A stretch of 64,000 nucleotides of DNA, from contig CM060692.1 of assembly GCA_030686995.1 (NCBI GenBank), forward strand, positions 13,125,465-13,189,464, given 5' to 3'. The notes under the pieces are model-generated. The model searched no databases and had not been told where the DNA came from. It saw nothing but the letters and a program-made list of their open reading frames with translations. The DNA is from Artemisia argyi. Lineage: Eukaryota; Streptophyta; Magnoliopsida; Asterales; Asteraceae. Below are positions 1-11,135 of this stretch, piece by piece (the first letter of the stretch is position 1; each line of letters opens with the position of its first letter). The position numbers and the translations under genes were made by a program.

Positions 1-467
1 TGAGTACCCATGTGGTCGAAAGCTATCTCCATAGCTAGCTGGCCTATGACAAGGTTCTCTACCTCATCTCCAAGAATCTCGATCTGCTCTAGGGGAAAAT
101 CATTCAGGATGCCAATGATGTAGTCTAGTCGATCCTCATGTCGAGCTAGTCGGGCGGAAAGTAGGGGTACGGTGTGGTGAAAGGGTTCCCCAGTGATAGG
201 AAGACTCCTCGAGACTGCGGCGGATGAGCTCTCTCCTAGTTCAGTTGTGCTAGGGGATCCTTCCTGGAATCTCCAACGGCGGATGATCGGAAGTAGGAAA
301 GACCATCGGCGAGCGTCGACTCTCTTGTGAGTCGTGCGACGAGCTGTTGCCTCTGCTGCAACGTTGGCATAGGGATCTGAGGAAAAAGGGATCAAGTGGC
401 ATGCGTTGCCACGGGTTGGCAAAGGGTCGTTGTGAGTGCTTGGGAATGTAGGCGGGGTAGACGATGG
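1..467 (-). pseudogene. gag fragment of gypsy element G1 (downstream part, runs off the left edge)
   Basis: Reading the minus strand from 467 down, one frame stays open to base 1 (about 155 codons) without needing an internal start. It begins with a P/S/T-rich stretch, passes through an arginine-rich segment and ends in an acidic helical stretch (ARLARHEDRLDYIIGILNDF, then EIEILGDEVENLV-like). This is typical of the N-terminal half of Asteraceae gypsy gag proteins. It is the continuation of the gag at 21663-22107: with element G2 and one TSD copy removed, the codon phase matches exactly. The ATG-initiated frame at 480-250 is a shadow whose start lies in the G2 LTR end. The role of gag as capsid precursor is family knowledge. 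Confidence 0.75.
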
Positions 468-472
468 TAGTG
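468..472. repeat. TSD TAGTG of element G2 (left copy; right copy 21658-21662)
   Basis: TAGTG precedes TGTGACATTTC at 473 and recurs directly after the LTR end at 21657. A 5-bp duplication is standard for Ty3/gypsy integration. It shows that everything from 473 to 21657 entered, or grew inside, a single insertion. Confidence 0.85.
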
Positions 473-2203
473 TGTGACATTTCTAAAATTTCATGTCATT
501 TATTTTAATAGTTTATTATTCAACTATTCTATTTTTAACTAATTAACTCCGTCGGAAGTTATCCGCGTACGTCATAACGCGTTCAACTGATTCAACCACT
601 ACTATACTATGTCTACTCTACACTTTTTATGCATTTTTGGTTCCTTACAATTCTATTTTAAAAGTCATAATTTACTTTTTCCAATTTTACGAAAACCTTG
701 CACCTTTTACGTTTTACGCAATTTAAATTTACGTTTTATGGTTTTAATAACATGAACCAACCTTAGACTATGATAATTTTACATATGCTATGCATTTTAA
801 CCTCTTTTCATGTTTACAAGTGAGTTTTATACTTGTCATTTCATTTTTATAGTTTACGTCACATTTATCAAAAATCGGTGTCACCAAACGCGTTTTCAAC
901 TAACGGTTTCAGTTTTAATGATGTTTAAACCCTTCGATGAACTCACCACTCATTTACTCAAATAAGTTTTAACATTTTTATATGTTTTACATTTTATACA
1001 CTACCCAGTTTTACATTACGCGTCTTAAAAACTTTACGTTTGCAATTACCGGGATCAAATTACACTCCGTAGCTCAAAGTTTTATACAAAACTACACCAT
1101 ATACCCAAATTATCAATAATATCTTCAGGATTTACCACCCATGAGACACTTGTCTCATGGATGACAAACTAACACAAGCTTATAACACATGTATTCCACT
1201 ATGATACATGTTACCACTAGCTAAAACACTTCACATAGTTTGTATCACCAAAGCTTGCCATTTTTTTTGCTCTCCCTTCATACTCAACGAAATAAGACAG
1301 CTCCAAACACCATTCTATTTCAATTTTTATCAAATACATTGATCTTATATTGAAGGGGTTGTAATTCCTAGCTAGTTATTAGATTTGTTTCTTCATAAAC
1401 ACCATCAAACATCATCATCATCAACATCAATTTTTCATGGGTTCAAGGGCTGAGTTCTTTAAAGATTTCAAGAATTTAAGAAGTGTTCTTGCAAGGTTAT
1501 TAAGGGTATAAAGAGTTGGGTAAAAGATTGGTAGAAAATGGTGCAAGGGTTATTGGTAATCATAGGTTTTGTGGTCCATTGTTCTTGATTTTCTTGTTCA
1601 TCACTTTTGTAAGGAAACTCTCCACTAACTTTTCATTTTATTTTTATTTTCACTTCTGTAAATTTATATATCTTTGATGTATTTGAACCTTATATAAATT
1701 ATAATGCTTGGTTAGGCTTGGTACATAAGTTTAATCACTAGAAAACCCTAAAGGACTAAACATGCAAACTGTGAATCTGATTCAGGGGTAAAAACGGAAT
1801 AAACTGATTTAATTAGTAAACATTGGCCCTAAACTAAAAATATGTAGTTGTAGCCCTATGTCTTGTGGTCATTTTGACGGGTATTTCATCAAATAAATCA
1901 TTATGATGATTAAACTAGAAATATTTTCGTGAAACATGCCAGATTCTGAGTTACAGATTTAAATGGTAAAAATCTCAGTGATATATTCATTTTCACTACT
2001 TGGCCCAGTTTTATGAAATGTAGGTAACATCTTAAATTAAACATGGCCGCAAACGGGGAATTAATTGGACTTGTAGAACTTTAGATATCGCATTTTTCGT
2101 GGGACTGTTGTGATATTGAAAACTGTTGGGCTGAATACTATGGGTAAATGGATTATTTTTCTACTGTTAAGTAATTTTTGGTCTAGTGGGACCCACAAAA
2201 CTT
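473..2203 (+). repeat. Truncated 5' LTR of G2
   Basis: Matches 18584-~20330 nearly base for base. The match stops at about 2203, in the middle of the LTR, where sequence switches directly to the interior of a family Z LTR (compare 8932). About 1.34 kb of this LTR and all of the G2 5' internal sequence are missing, which points to a deletion spanning both elements. No ORF of note. Confidence 0.8.
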
Positions 2204-3197
2204 GCAAGAGATGGGGAAGAGATGAGATGAAAATTGTTCTTAGCTAAAAAAGTGAATTATGATTTAGGAAATTTGGTAAAGTTAGGTTTTAATAGGTTTA
2301 TTAGTATAAAATTATGAATTAATGCCCAAGGTTAAAAGGGGTGGCTCATGGCCGGTTTTTCAAGGGTAGAAGGGGGGGGGGGGGGGGGGGGGTAGGGTAC
2401 TTGTGATTTAATTAGAAAACCTTGTATGAATTTGTGCTAGTTTGTGTTTTTAGTTACAATCGGGTACCGGTTTTATTAGAAATAAATGTTCACGAAGTTT
2501 ACCGGGATGAAATAAAGTCATAATAATGTTAAAAACATATTAATAATATGTTGGGTACATTTACTGAGTGATCGGGTGATTATTGTTTAGTTTTCACGAA
2601 AACCGTCGTTATATTCATACGCGTACGTTATAAATAAAAATAAATTTCCAAAATACTGGGTAACTGAATGTTATAACTTTTATGATGTTAAAATGGATAT
2701 AAAAATATGTCGGGACCATTGTGGGAATATTTAGATATATTCGTCGTGTATAAACCGGGTGTTAACGTTTTACTATAAATACTTATACGTAAAAACGTTA
2801 AATGTACTGAATATAGTAATTTGAAAATCCTGAGAGTGGTATAACATGAAAATGCTGTTATGATGATATGCAGACTATCTCCAGTCCGTATGCAGTGTCA
2901 AGGACACTTATGAAATGAATTCGCACCTAAACCAATCCGGTTACGCGAATTTGAATACTCGTAAACTAAATTTACGATGAAATGTCTAATGCACGTGAAT
3001 GATGAAATCTTTTCCCGCAATGAATAGTGTTCCATGAATAGTAAAATTTCTGAATGCTTCTCGGAATGTCGAACTGACACCAAAAATGATGAATAGTAAA
3101 CTGATGAATAGTGTTTTGATGAATAGTGTTTGATGAATAGTGTTTTTCCAAAGTTCGGGAAATGACCTGAAATGACCTGAAATGGTGAGTTGTGACA
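2204..3197 (-). repeat. Family Z LTR1, truncated (downstream LTR in element sense)
   Basis: Aligns with 8932-9908 and 15640-16606. Its left boundary, in minus sense the LTR 3' side, is the deletion junction with G2. A G-run at 2372-2392 has 21 G here against 11 and 15 in the other two LTRs. Six copies of ATGAATAGT (3020, 3034, 3089, 3104, 3119, 3133) lie near the terminus at 3197. Confidence 0.85.
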
Positions 3198-3233
3198 GTC
3201 TTCCCCTCTAAAAGGAACTTCGTCCCGAAGTTC
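3198..3233 (-). other. PPT and adjacent hairpin of family Z, unit A
   Basis: In element sense a perfect 7-bp stem (GAACTTC / GAAGTTC) with loop GGGAC occupies 3233-3215. It is followed by exactly 17 nt containing the purine tract AGAGGGGAAGAC, then the LTR start TGTCACA at 3197. The same block recurs at 9909-9944 and 45657-45692. The PPT primes plus-strand DNA synthesis (family knowledge). The hairpin's function is unknown. Confidence 0.75.
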
Positions 3234-3238
3234 AGTTT

Positions 3239-3412
3239 ATGTTGGTCTCTGAAAACATATTGGTGAAAAGGTGATGATATTCGAGAATTCCAGCGAACTC
3301 TAACGATAGGAATTCGACTCTGTTTCAACTGTTTGACCACACGGTCCATGATTTTTGTTGGTTCTCTTACAAGGTCTGAGATTGTCATTTGGGTTGGATC
3401 CCTTCCAATGGA
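3239..3412 (-). pseudogene. Integrase C-terminus / chromodomain remnant of family Z, unit A
   Basis: Minus-strand frames read IPLEGIQPK and then, after a frameshift, REPTKIMDRVVKQLKQSR followed by IPIVRVRWNS. This is the usual close of Tekay/Del chromovirus pol, where a chromodomain-like fold ends the integrase. The canonical aromatic cage is not obvious. Reading continues as LNFGTKFLLEGK across the hairpin into the PPT. Identical copies lie at 9950-10123 in unit B and, slightly diverged, near 45700-45871. Confidence 0.7.
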
Positions 3413-3499
3413 ATCATGAGTGACTCATCTGAAAGTCATTTCTGGGGATCTGAAAATGTGAAATATGTTCGTGTAATCCTGTTGTTCTTTGACAATGTT

Positions 3500-4424
3500 C
3501 AAGTCTGACGGCCACTATGCCTTCTCTGTCAAAATATAAATGGTCCAGTGTATATTGGGTTTAACTTTCCAAGTTTTCTGAATGATAACATGCCTTTCCC
3601 AGGCAGAACTTTCTGTATAACTCTGTAGAACTTGAAGTTTTAATGGTTTATGACTTATTGAACTTGTAACTGATTCTTGACTTGTAGAAAATTTCTGGTT
3701 ATCTCATGAATGCCTACTGAACTAATGAGTTGAGCTTTTTCTGAGTTTGGCCCATCAATCGATGGTCTGCGCTTCTTTAAGGTTTCAAATGTGGTACTGG
3801 TAATATATACTGCTGAATTCTGCCAGAACTCAAGTTTGTATGCTAGTTGGTCGATTCTAAAATGAATCTTAAATAGTCCAATATGCTAAAGGTTCAACCT
3901 TTCTTGTTATCCAATTTGTATCATGCCAATCCAAGGCATTGCTTTTAAATTAGTTTGTTCTCCCACTTGAATCTGGATGGTTTGTTATTCAGGATACCCA
4001 ATCCAAATGATATGTGTTATGTACCAATCTAACTTCTGCAAGTTTCTCGCTGTTGGTGTGATAACTATTGTTGTAGATGAATTTGATTTATGTTAATTGA
4101 TTAATCCAACCATTTCTAAGGTCAATCACTCATGCTCTGAGCATACTTTCCTATGTTTGAATTGTTCTGTCGCTTTGACCATCGGTCTGAGGGTGATAGG
4201 TGATGTTCACAACTAAATGGGTTTCTGAAGGAAATCCTGAAATGATTACATGAAGTCCAAGGTGAATCGGTTTCCTTAACAGGAAAATAACTGAAATGGG
4301 TACAATAAACCTTTGTGACTAATTCCACAACGTTCGGTCCTTCGAACTTGGCGTTATCTGAAAGCGATAGAATATAGGTAACAATTTGATTCCTTGTGTT
4401 TTGTTCCAACGGATGATAAGACAT
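3500..4424 (-). pseudogene. Decayed integrase of family Z, unit A
   Basis: Pieces in several minus frames match the order of a Ty3/gypsy integrase: a VTKVYCTHFSYFPVKE segment (like the DRLTKSAHFLPV region) near 4330-4260, YHPQTDGQS at about 4200-4167, then segments ending FRKLGKLNPIYTGPF around 3530-3580. Many stops and frame changes separate them. The 100-residue frame at 4424-4122 contains part of this in the wrong phase and is not a gene. Strand transfer activity is impossible from this sequence. Confidence 0.65.
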
Positions 4425-6132
4425 ATGTCCTTCTTTGTCTAGTGGGTTTGGTCTTCACTACTGAAATTTGTGATCAATTTGTGATGTTCCTCCTAATTCC
4501 TTCATCACATATTCCAAATATTCTCTATTGTCCAGTCACAATTCCTAAATGCATAAGCGATGTTGTAGAGAAGTTGGTTCTGGATATTTGTCTCGCGATT
4601 GTGAGTTTTGGTTGAAATCTTTTTCTGAATAAACGAACTTAGAAAAATGGAGCAAATGATTTACTAAGTAATATTTTTTTTTCCCTGAGGATTCAAAATT
4701 TCAGTAGTTATGAAGTAGAAAAATGTTTTCAAACATGTTGTGATTAAGACTGCTTACCAAAGTTTGATGTTTATGTATATTTCTCATTGTACCATAGTGT
4801 TGCTAAAGATTGACCAAAAAGGATCGTACTTGTTCAAAATAGGAATTTCAGAAATCATTTTTCCACAAGGTATGTGATTTATGTAAACGCATCAACTTTA
4901 TTTAAAAGTGAAAACACTGAAAAGGATAAAATGGTAGAATAGGAAATGTTCGATTAAATGCATAGATGTCTAACACTTAGTTCCTGAGGTTGGATAATGT
5001 CTATTGATGGTTATCTGGCATAACTACAAGCATAGGTATTTAGACTAACTTAAGTCCTGAAATAGTTTATCGTTGTAATTGGCAAGACGAAGGTATCACT
5101 TGATGTTGTGTCGATAAATGTCTATTCTGTTTTCCCATGTAGATGAGGAGATATGTTCTGGTTTGATCCCTTGCTTGGTATGAAGGTGAGGTTATCTGAA
5201 ATTTCTAGACATAATGCCTTAGAGGAATCTACATCGATATTCTTGATTCAAACAATTGTCCTTTGTGAAAACTTACTGCAGGAAAGTTTATGTATGGATG
5301 AGGCCATGTTTAAATGAAATGCCCTACAGTCTCAATTAGAACCTTGGTTTATTTCTATTGTGTTGTCCTGCGGACATCTATATTGAGTTCAATCCTGTAG
5401 CTCAGTCTAGCTAGTACCTTTAAATGATAGAATTTGACAACTAAGTCAGGGATGGTGATTCAGATGGTCTCGCAGTATCTTAGGATTGTTGTTGAGTTAT
5501 GAATTCTCTCTCTATATACTTCTAGTCCTGGTTAGTAGTTCTGTAATCCTTTCGTTGCTTTTATTGTATAAAGGAATCCTGCATGTAATTGATATGGAAA
5601 GTCTCTTCTAGGGAAGTCAATGGGAAAATCCAACTTAATGTCTGAATGAGTGACTGGTGGGGTAAGTATCCAGAGATAGTTCGGCAAAAGGGATGTTTAT
5701 GAAAGAGTTCCTTTGTTTACAAAGCTTTCGAATGAAGATTGTTATTAACAATCCTTTGAAAAGGTAATTATTTCCTTCATGGCATAATCCTTCCTGAATT
5801 TTACATAGGTGATCAGGCTATGTACAATTGAGGACTAATGATGCGATGTTGGATTTTGTCAAAATATCATAACTTTTCTCAAAAGTTTTAGATGATGTTC
5901 AACGCATTGTTATTAAAATGGTATCCTGATGTTTTCTTTCAAGTAACATGAAAATTGCTTCGCGTAACAATAGTAAATACCTGGTGTAATGACAGAAAAT
6001 CAATTTATAGGATGTTAATAAAATAGCTTACTTCAGAAATTTTTCTGTAAAGTCGTTTCCCCATATGATAGTAAAATAGCTTGAATGGTGTATTGGATAC
6101 GTGGGTGAATCTTGTCGAATGGTAATAGTCAA

Positions 6133-6731
6133 CTAATTCGTCAAAAACGAAATCAACCTAATTCCTGATGAGACAATGCTAAAATGTTGCGAAACGATTG
6201 AAGTCTGAGCAAATGGGAATGGAAAAGGAAATGACAATGATGGTACTAGTGAATGGAATACTACCCTCTTTCGCGCTACCTCGCGACATCCAAAAGGTAA
6301 AACTAAAGTACACACTGTGGGAAGGCCAATAGTGTAATAAGTAACTGATGGTGGTGATAGTACCTGAGTAGTAAGTGCCCTACTAGTGATGGAAAGAAAA
6401 CACACTATCTTCCTTGCAATAAGCATCCTAATAAGTCCATTAAGATTAATTCTGAACACACTACCAAAAGGCATTCTATGTACGGGCTGAATGATAGGAA
6501 AACCCTGTTCCTATGGCAAATCAATAGTACTAATGGTGGTGTAAATGCAACTGGTGGTATAATGGTAGTGGAAGATGACAAGGCATCTTCAATGTCGGAA
6601 TCCGATAAAAGGATGTCAGGGTGAGTATCTGAAGACATGTCACTTGTGAACCAGGTCAATAAAATGATATACATATACGGATATGAGTATAAATAACTCG
6701 CACAGGGTATGTATGAAACAACATGTATCAT
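6133..6731 (-). pseudogene. gag N-terminal remnant of family Z, unit A
   Basis: Two overlapping minus-strand frames (6731-6405 and 6474-6133) together follow a gypsy gag N-terminus. The first contains MSSDTHPDILLSDSDIED about 30 residues in. The second contains PFGSVFR and ARKIVC, which line up with PFGCLFPR and ARKRVC in the G1 gag. A frameshift therefore separates them. They lie just downstream of the PBS at 6822-6833, where gag should start. Confidence 0.65.
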
Positions 6732-6821
6732 GATTATGCACTTATGATGAAATGATGAGATGCTATGCTGATGTGGTTATAGTCTAGGGTCCAAGATACA
6801 TCCTAGTTCGCTATAACCTTA

Positions 6822-6833
6822 GCTCTGATGCCA
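6822..6833 (-). other. PBS of family Z, unit A (initiator tRNA-Met type)
   Basis: Minus-strand TGGCATCAGAGC, one base off the common plant TGGTATCAGAGC site complementary to the 3' end of initiator tRNA-Met. It lies three bases (GAT) from the LTR end at 6837. Same spacing at 13532-13543 and 49260-49271. Confidence 0.85.
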
Positions 6834-6836
6834 ATC

Positions 6837-9800
6837 TGTCACACCCCCAATTTACCTGACTTGCAGCGGAATGGAATACCTGGGGGTGTCTGTCATAGCA
6901 CCACAGTTACAGTTACATTGAACGACCTAAAGTGTCGTTTGGAAAATACTGCATTTGATCATTGAAATAATTCAGAGTTTACAAAATGAGGTCCCCAAAA
7001 TGTGTTGCATGTTTATGAAAAACAAGCCATACTAGATCAAATGTTTACATAAGTGCATGAAATAATGATGAGACGCGTCGACTCCGCGACTCCATGAAGG
7101 TCCAAATGCATGTCACATGAGCTACCTTAATAACCTGAAATACATTGCTAAAACGTCAACACGAATGTTGGTGAATTCCATAGGTTTGTAAAATGTAATG
7201 ATGTACGGCCACCACAAGTAAAAGTGCAAGATAAAAATCTCATGAAAATTGTACAATTGACCTTAAGCTCATGACACCGAAGCTATGACTGATGAAACTA
7301 TGCCCCTCCTGAATGTTCTGCCGAAACACTCAAATGTAAAAGACATGAAATGCATCCGCTTACTGTTGGTAATCACTACCACGGATGGAGGCGTCACCCT
7401 CGATAGATCTATCCACTCACTCTCGCTTACCGGTAAATTAACGGTTCATGATGTTACAGGGGACTTATCACATGGCAAGGTAACTTAAGCAATGTACATG
7501 TTTGAATACTTGGGCTCGTACTAAAATGATTGATGCAATGTATTCCCCCCGTGGGATTTGAAAACAATCAAAAATGTTGAATTGAAAACGGGGCTATGAA
7601 AACTCACCTTAACTGATGAAACCGTGATGAAATGAAATGAACACCAATGAACAATTAGCTGTCGCAACCCAATATGATGGTACCATGAACATGTAATGAG
7701 CTGAAAAACAAGGCGCGCACACTAGCCGCAACCTAATATGAATGATGAACGATCTACTTTAGATCATGAAATGATGTTATGAATGTCCATGCACATGTTT
7801 CCTATACCACTCTACTCTTTGAAAAACACTTGCGTTATCAAAATATATAATCCAAGAATTTGGAAAAATATTGCTATTAGGAAATATAATAAGCTAGTTG
7901 CAATATATATATACTTATATATATCGTATGTTTCCATGTTAGTGTTGAAATACTCGGGTTGTAATCCTTGAAATATCGCCTTGAAATGATGAAAATATAC
8001 TTGTAATAACTAATACTACATTAGTTATATAGCTTGGTACATAATATTATTTCTAGCTTATAAAAGTACTTCGTAGTTTTTGTGCCACTTTTATTAAAAG
8101 CTGTCAAATAAAAATGGGTTTTAGCCGATATTCAAACGTGAATATCTTTGTCGTTACTTGTCCGTTTTACTTGTTCTTTATATCCACGGTTACGTCTTAA
8201 CATGTAGTAATATATTTTGGAAAGCTTGGCTCCTCCGGGTTACGTCTAAAGTCTCTTTTTGTCCAATGAAAAACGTCCAACAGCAAACATTTTCAGAAAA
8301 ATACTTTTCGTCAACAATCTTGCAAAAATCATAACTTCTTCGTTATAAACTCTTTTTAATCCGTTCTTTCGCCTACGGATTCGTTTTTGAAAGTATTTTC
8401 TAAAAATTTTGCCAAAGTTCCCTTGGTGTTTACTGATTTTCCAGATTTTTACAAAACGGGACAGCATGTCTAAAATAGGTTCCAAATCAAGTTTTCAAGG
8501 TTTATAACTAATTTCTACCATCACCAAACCTCTTGTAATCACCACATAGCTAATCTAATCCTACCATACACCTTCTTAGGGTGCCATGGGATCCTAACCA
8601 AGTTATTATAGCAAGGGGATTCATAAATAAAAAGTTAGGGTTTGTATGTTCTATTTTTGACAAAATAAATGGTGGTATAGCTAGTTGTACATGGTTTTTA
8701 GCATGGAACTCATGCAATACAAGTAAATATAAGATGATTCATGTAAAAATAAAGTTGATAACTTACTTGATAAAATGAGATGATTAGATGATGATTATGC
8801 TTGGATTACTTGTGTTTTTCTTGATTGATTCTTGATTAGGCAAGTAAAAGGAACAACTTTGGTGCTTTAGCTTTTGAAAAACCATGGATGGATCATGTGG
8901 TTTGGTTTTGGTCGTGGGTTTTGCAAGAGATGGGGAAGAGATGAGATGAAAATTGTTCTTAGCTAAAAAAGTGAATTATGATTTAGGAAATTTGGTAAAG
9001 TTAGGTTTTAATAGGTTTATTAGTATAAAACTAATGAATTAATGCCCAAGGTTAAAAGGGGTGGCTCATGGCCGGTTTTTCAAGGGTAGAAGGGGGGGGG
9101 GGTAGGGTACTTGTGATTTAATTAGAAAACCTTGTATGAATTTGTGCTAGTTTGTGTTTTTAGTTACAATCGGGTACCGGTTTTATTAGAAATAAATGTT
9201 CACGAAGTTTACCGGGATGAAATAAAGTCATAATAATGTTAAAAACATATTAATAATATGTTGGGTACATTTACTGAGTGATCGGGTGATTATTGTTTAG
9301 TTTTCACGAAAACCGTCGTTATATTCATACGCGTACGTTATAAATAAAAATAAATTTCCAAAATACTGGGTAACTGAATGTTATAACTTTTATGATGTTA
9401 AAATGGATATAAAAATATGTCGGGACCATTGTGGGAATATTTAGATATATTCGTCGTGTATAAACCGGGGTGTTAACGTTTTACTATAAATACTTATACG
9501 TAAAAACGTTAAATGTACTGAATATAGTAATTTGAAAATCCTGAGAGTGGTATAACATGAAAATGCTGTTATGATGATATGCAGACTATCTCCAGTCCGT
9601 ATGCAGTGTCAAGGACACTTATGAAATGAATTCGCACCTAAACCAATCCGGTTACGCGAATTTGAATACTCGTAAACTAAATTTACGATGAAATGTCTAA
9701 TGCACGTGAATGATGAAATCTTTTCCCGCAATGAATAGTGTTCCATGAATAGTAAAATTTCTGAATGCTTCTCGGAATGTCGAACTGACACCAAAAATGA

Positions 9801-9908
9801 TGAATAGTAAACTGATGAATAGTGTTTTGATGAATAGTGTTTGATGAATAGTGTTTTTCCAAAGTTCGGGAAATGACCTGAAATGACCTGAAATGGTGAG
9901 TTGTGACA
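6837..9908 (-). repeat. Family Z LTR2 (shared, middle LTR of the array)
   Basis: 3072 bp, bounded by TGTCACA and TGTGACA, a 7-bp inverted terminal pair. It holds small ORFs on both strands (7285-7488, 7783-7971, 8246-8485, 8581-8778), none resembling a protein; I treat them as chance. In minus sense the U5 end has TTCCGCTG (6871-6864) and a conserved block near 7121-7180 shared with other gypsy LTRs in the window. Confidence 0.9.
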
Positions 9909-9949
9909 GTCTTCCCCTCTAAAAGGAACTTCGTCCCGAAGTTCAGTTT

Positions 9950-11135
9950 ATGTTGGTCTCTGAAAACATATTGGTGAAAAGGTGATGATATTCGAGAATT
10001 CCAGCGAACTCTAACGATAGGAATTCGACTCTGTTTCAACTGTTTGACCACACGGTCCATGATTTTTGTTGGTTCTCTTACAAGGTCTGAGATTGTCATT
10101 TGGGTTGGATCCCTTCCAATGGAATCATGAGTGACTCATCTGAAAGTCATTTCTGGGGATCTGAAAATGTGAAATATGTTCGTGTAATCCTGTTGTTCTT
10201 TGACAATGTTCAAGTCTGACGGCCACTATGCCTTCTCTGTCAAAATATAAATGGTCCAGTGTATATTGGGTTTAACTTTCCAAGTTTTCTGAATGATAAC
10301 ATGCCTTTCCCAGGCAGAACTTTCTGTATAACTCTGTAGAACTTGAAGTTTTAATGGTTTATGACTTATTGAACTTGTAACTGATTCTTGACTTGTAGAA
10401 AATTTCTGGTTATCTCATGAATGCCTACTGAACTAATGAGTTGAGCTTTTTCTGAGTTTGGCCCATCAATCGATGGTCTGCGCTTCTTTAAGGTTTCAAA
10501 TGTGGTACTGGTAATATATACTGCTGAATTCTGCCAGAACTCAAGTTTGTATGCTAGTTGGTCGATTCTAAAATGAATCTTAAATAGTCCAATATGCTAA
10601 AGGTTCAACCTTTCTTGTTATCCAATTTGTATCATGCCAATCCAAGGCATTGCTTTTAAATTAGTTTGTTCTCCCACTTGAATCTGGATGGTTTGTTATT
10701 CAGGATACCCAATCCAAATGATATGTGTTATGTACCAATCTAACTTCTGCAAGTTTCTCGCTGTTGGTGTGATAACTATTGTTGTAGATGAATTTGATTT
10801 ATGTTAATTGATTAATCCAACCATTTCTAAGGTCAATCACTCATGCTCTGAGCATACTTTCCTATGTTTGAATTGTTCTGTCGCTTTGACCATCGGTCTG
10901 AGGGTGATAGGTGATGTTCACAACTAAATGGGTTTCTGAAGGAAATCCTGAAATGATTACATGAAGTCCAAGGTGAATCGGTTTCCTTAACAGGAAAATA
11001 ACTGAAATGGGTACAATAAACCTTTGTGACTAATTCCACAACGTTCGGTCCTTCGAACTTGGCGTTATCTGAAAGCGATAGAATATAGGTAACAATTTGA
11101 TTCCTTGTGTTTTGTTCCAACGGATGATAAGACAT
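9950..11135 (-). pseudogene. Integrase and chromodomain remnants of family Z, unit B
   Basis: Counterpart of 3239-4424, offset by 6711. It carries the same YHPQTDGQS segment (about 10911-10878), the same IPIVRVRWNS close and the same stops. Not functional. Confidence 0.65.

Larger units (their letters stand above)
3198..6836 (-). mobile_element. Family Z internal region, unit A (decayed chromovirus gag-pol)
   Basis: Length 3639 bp, much shorter than the 5 kb or more expected for a chromovirus gag-pol. Minus-strand reading gives a gag-like start (6731-6133), a long decayed stretch, integrase pieces (about 4424-3500, including YHPQTDGQS near 4200-4167) and a chromodomain-like end (3388-3239). 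Frames are broken many times. It differs from unit B by one T in a T-run near 4670 in the parts I compared. The stretch 4450-6130 holds no domain I could name with confidence. Confidence 0.75.

Noticed and set aside
250..480. 76-codon minus ORF starting at 480
   Set aside because: Its ATG comes from the G2 LTR end; the real gag frame is a different one (467 down to 1).
2898..3083. 61-codon minus ORF starting MVSVRHSEKHSE
   Set aside because: Lies in LTR sequence containing the ATGAATAGT repeats; no protein similarity; copies at 9609 and 16322 only reflect the LTR.
3020..3141. Regular short repeats that could suggest a CRISPR array
   Set aside because: Units of about 14-15 bp are contiguous, without unique spacers, and lie in an LTR of a eukaryotic genome.
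4394..4615. 73-codon plus-strand ORF in Z internal regions
   Set aside because: Antisense shadow of the decayed minus-strand pol.
7285..8778. Small ORFs repeated at 6.71-kb spacing (67, 62, 79 and 65 codons)
   Set aside because: They repeat because the LTR repeats; they sit in LTR sequence on both strands, without domain similarity or codon structure.
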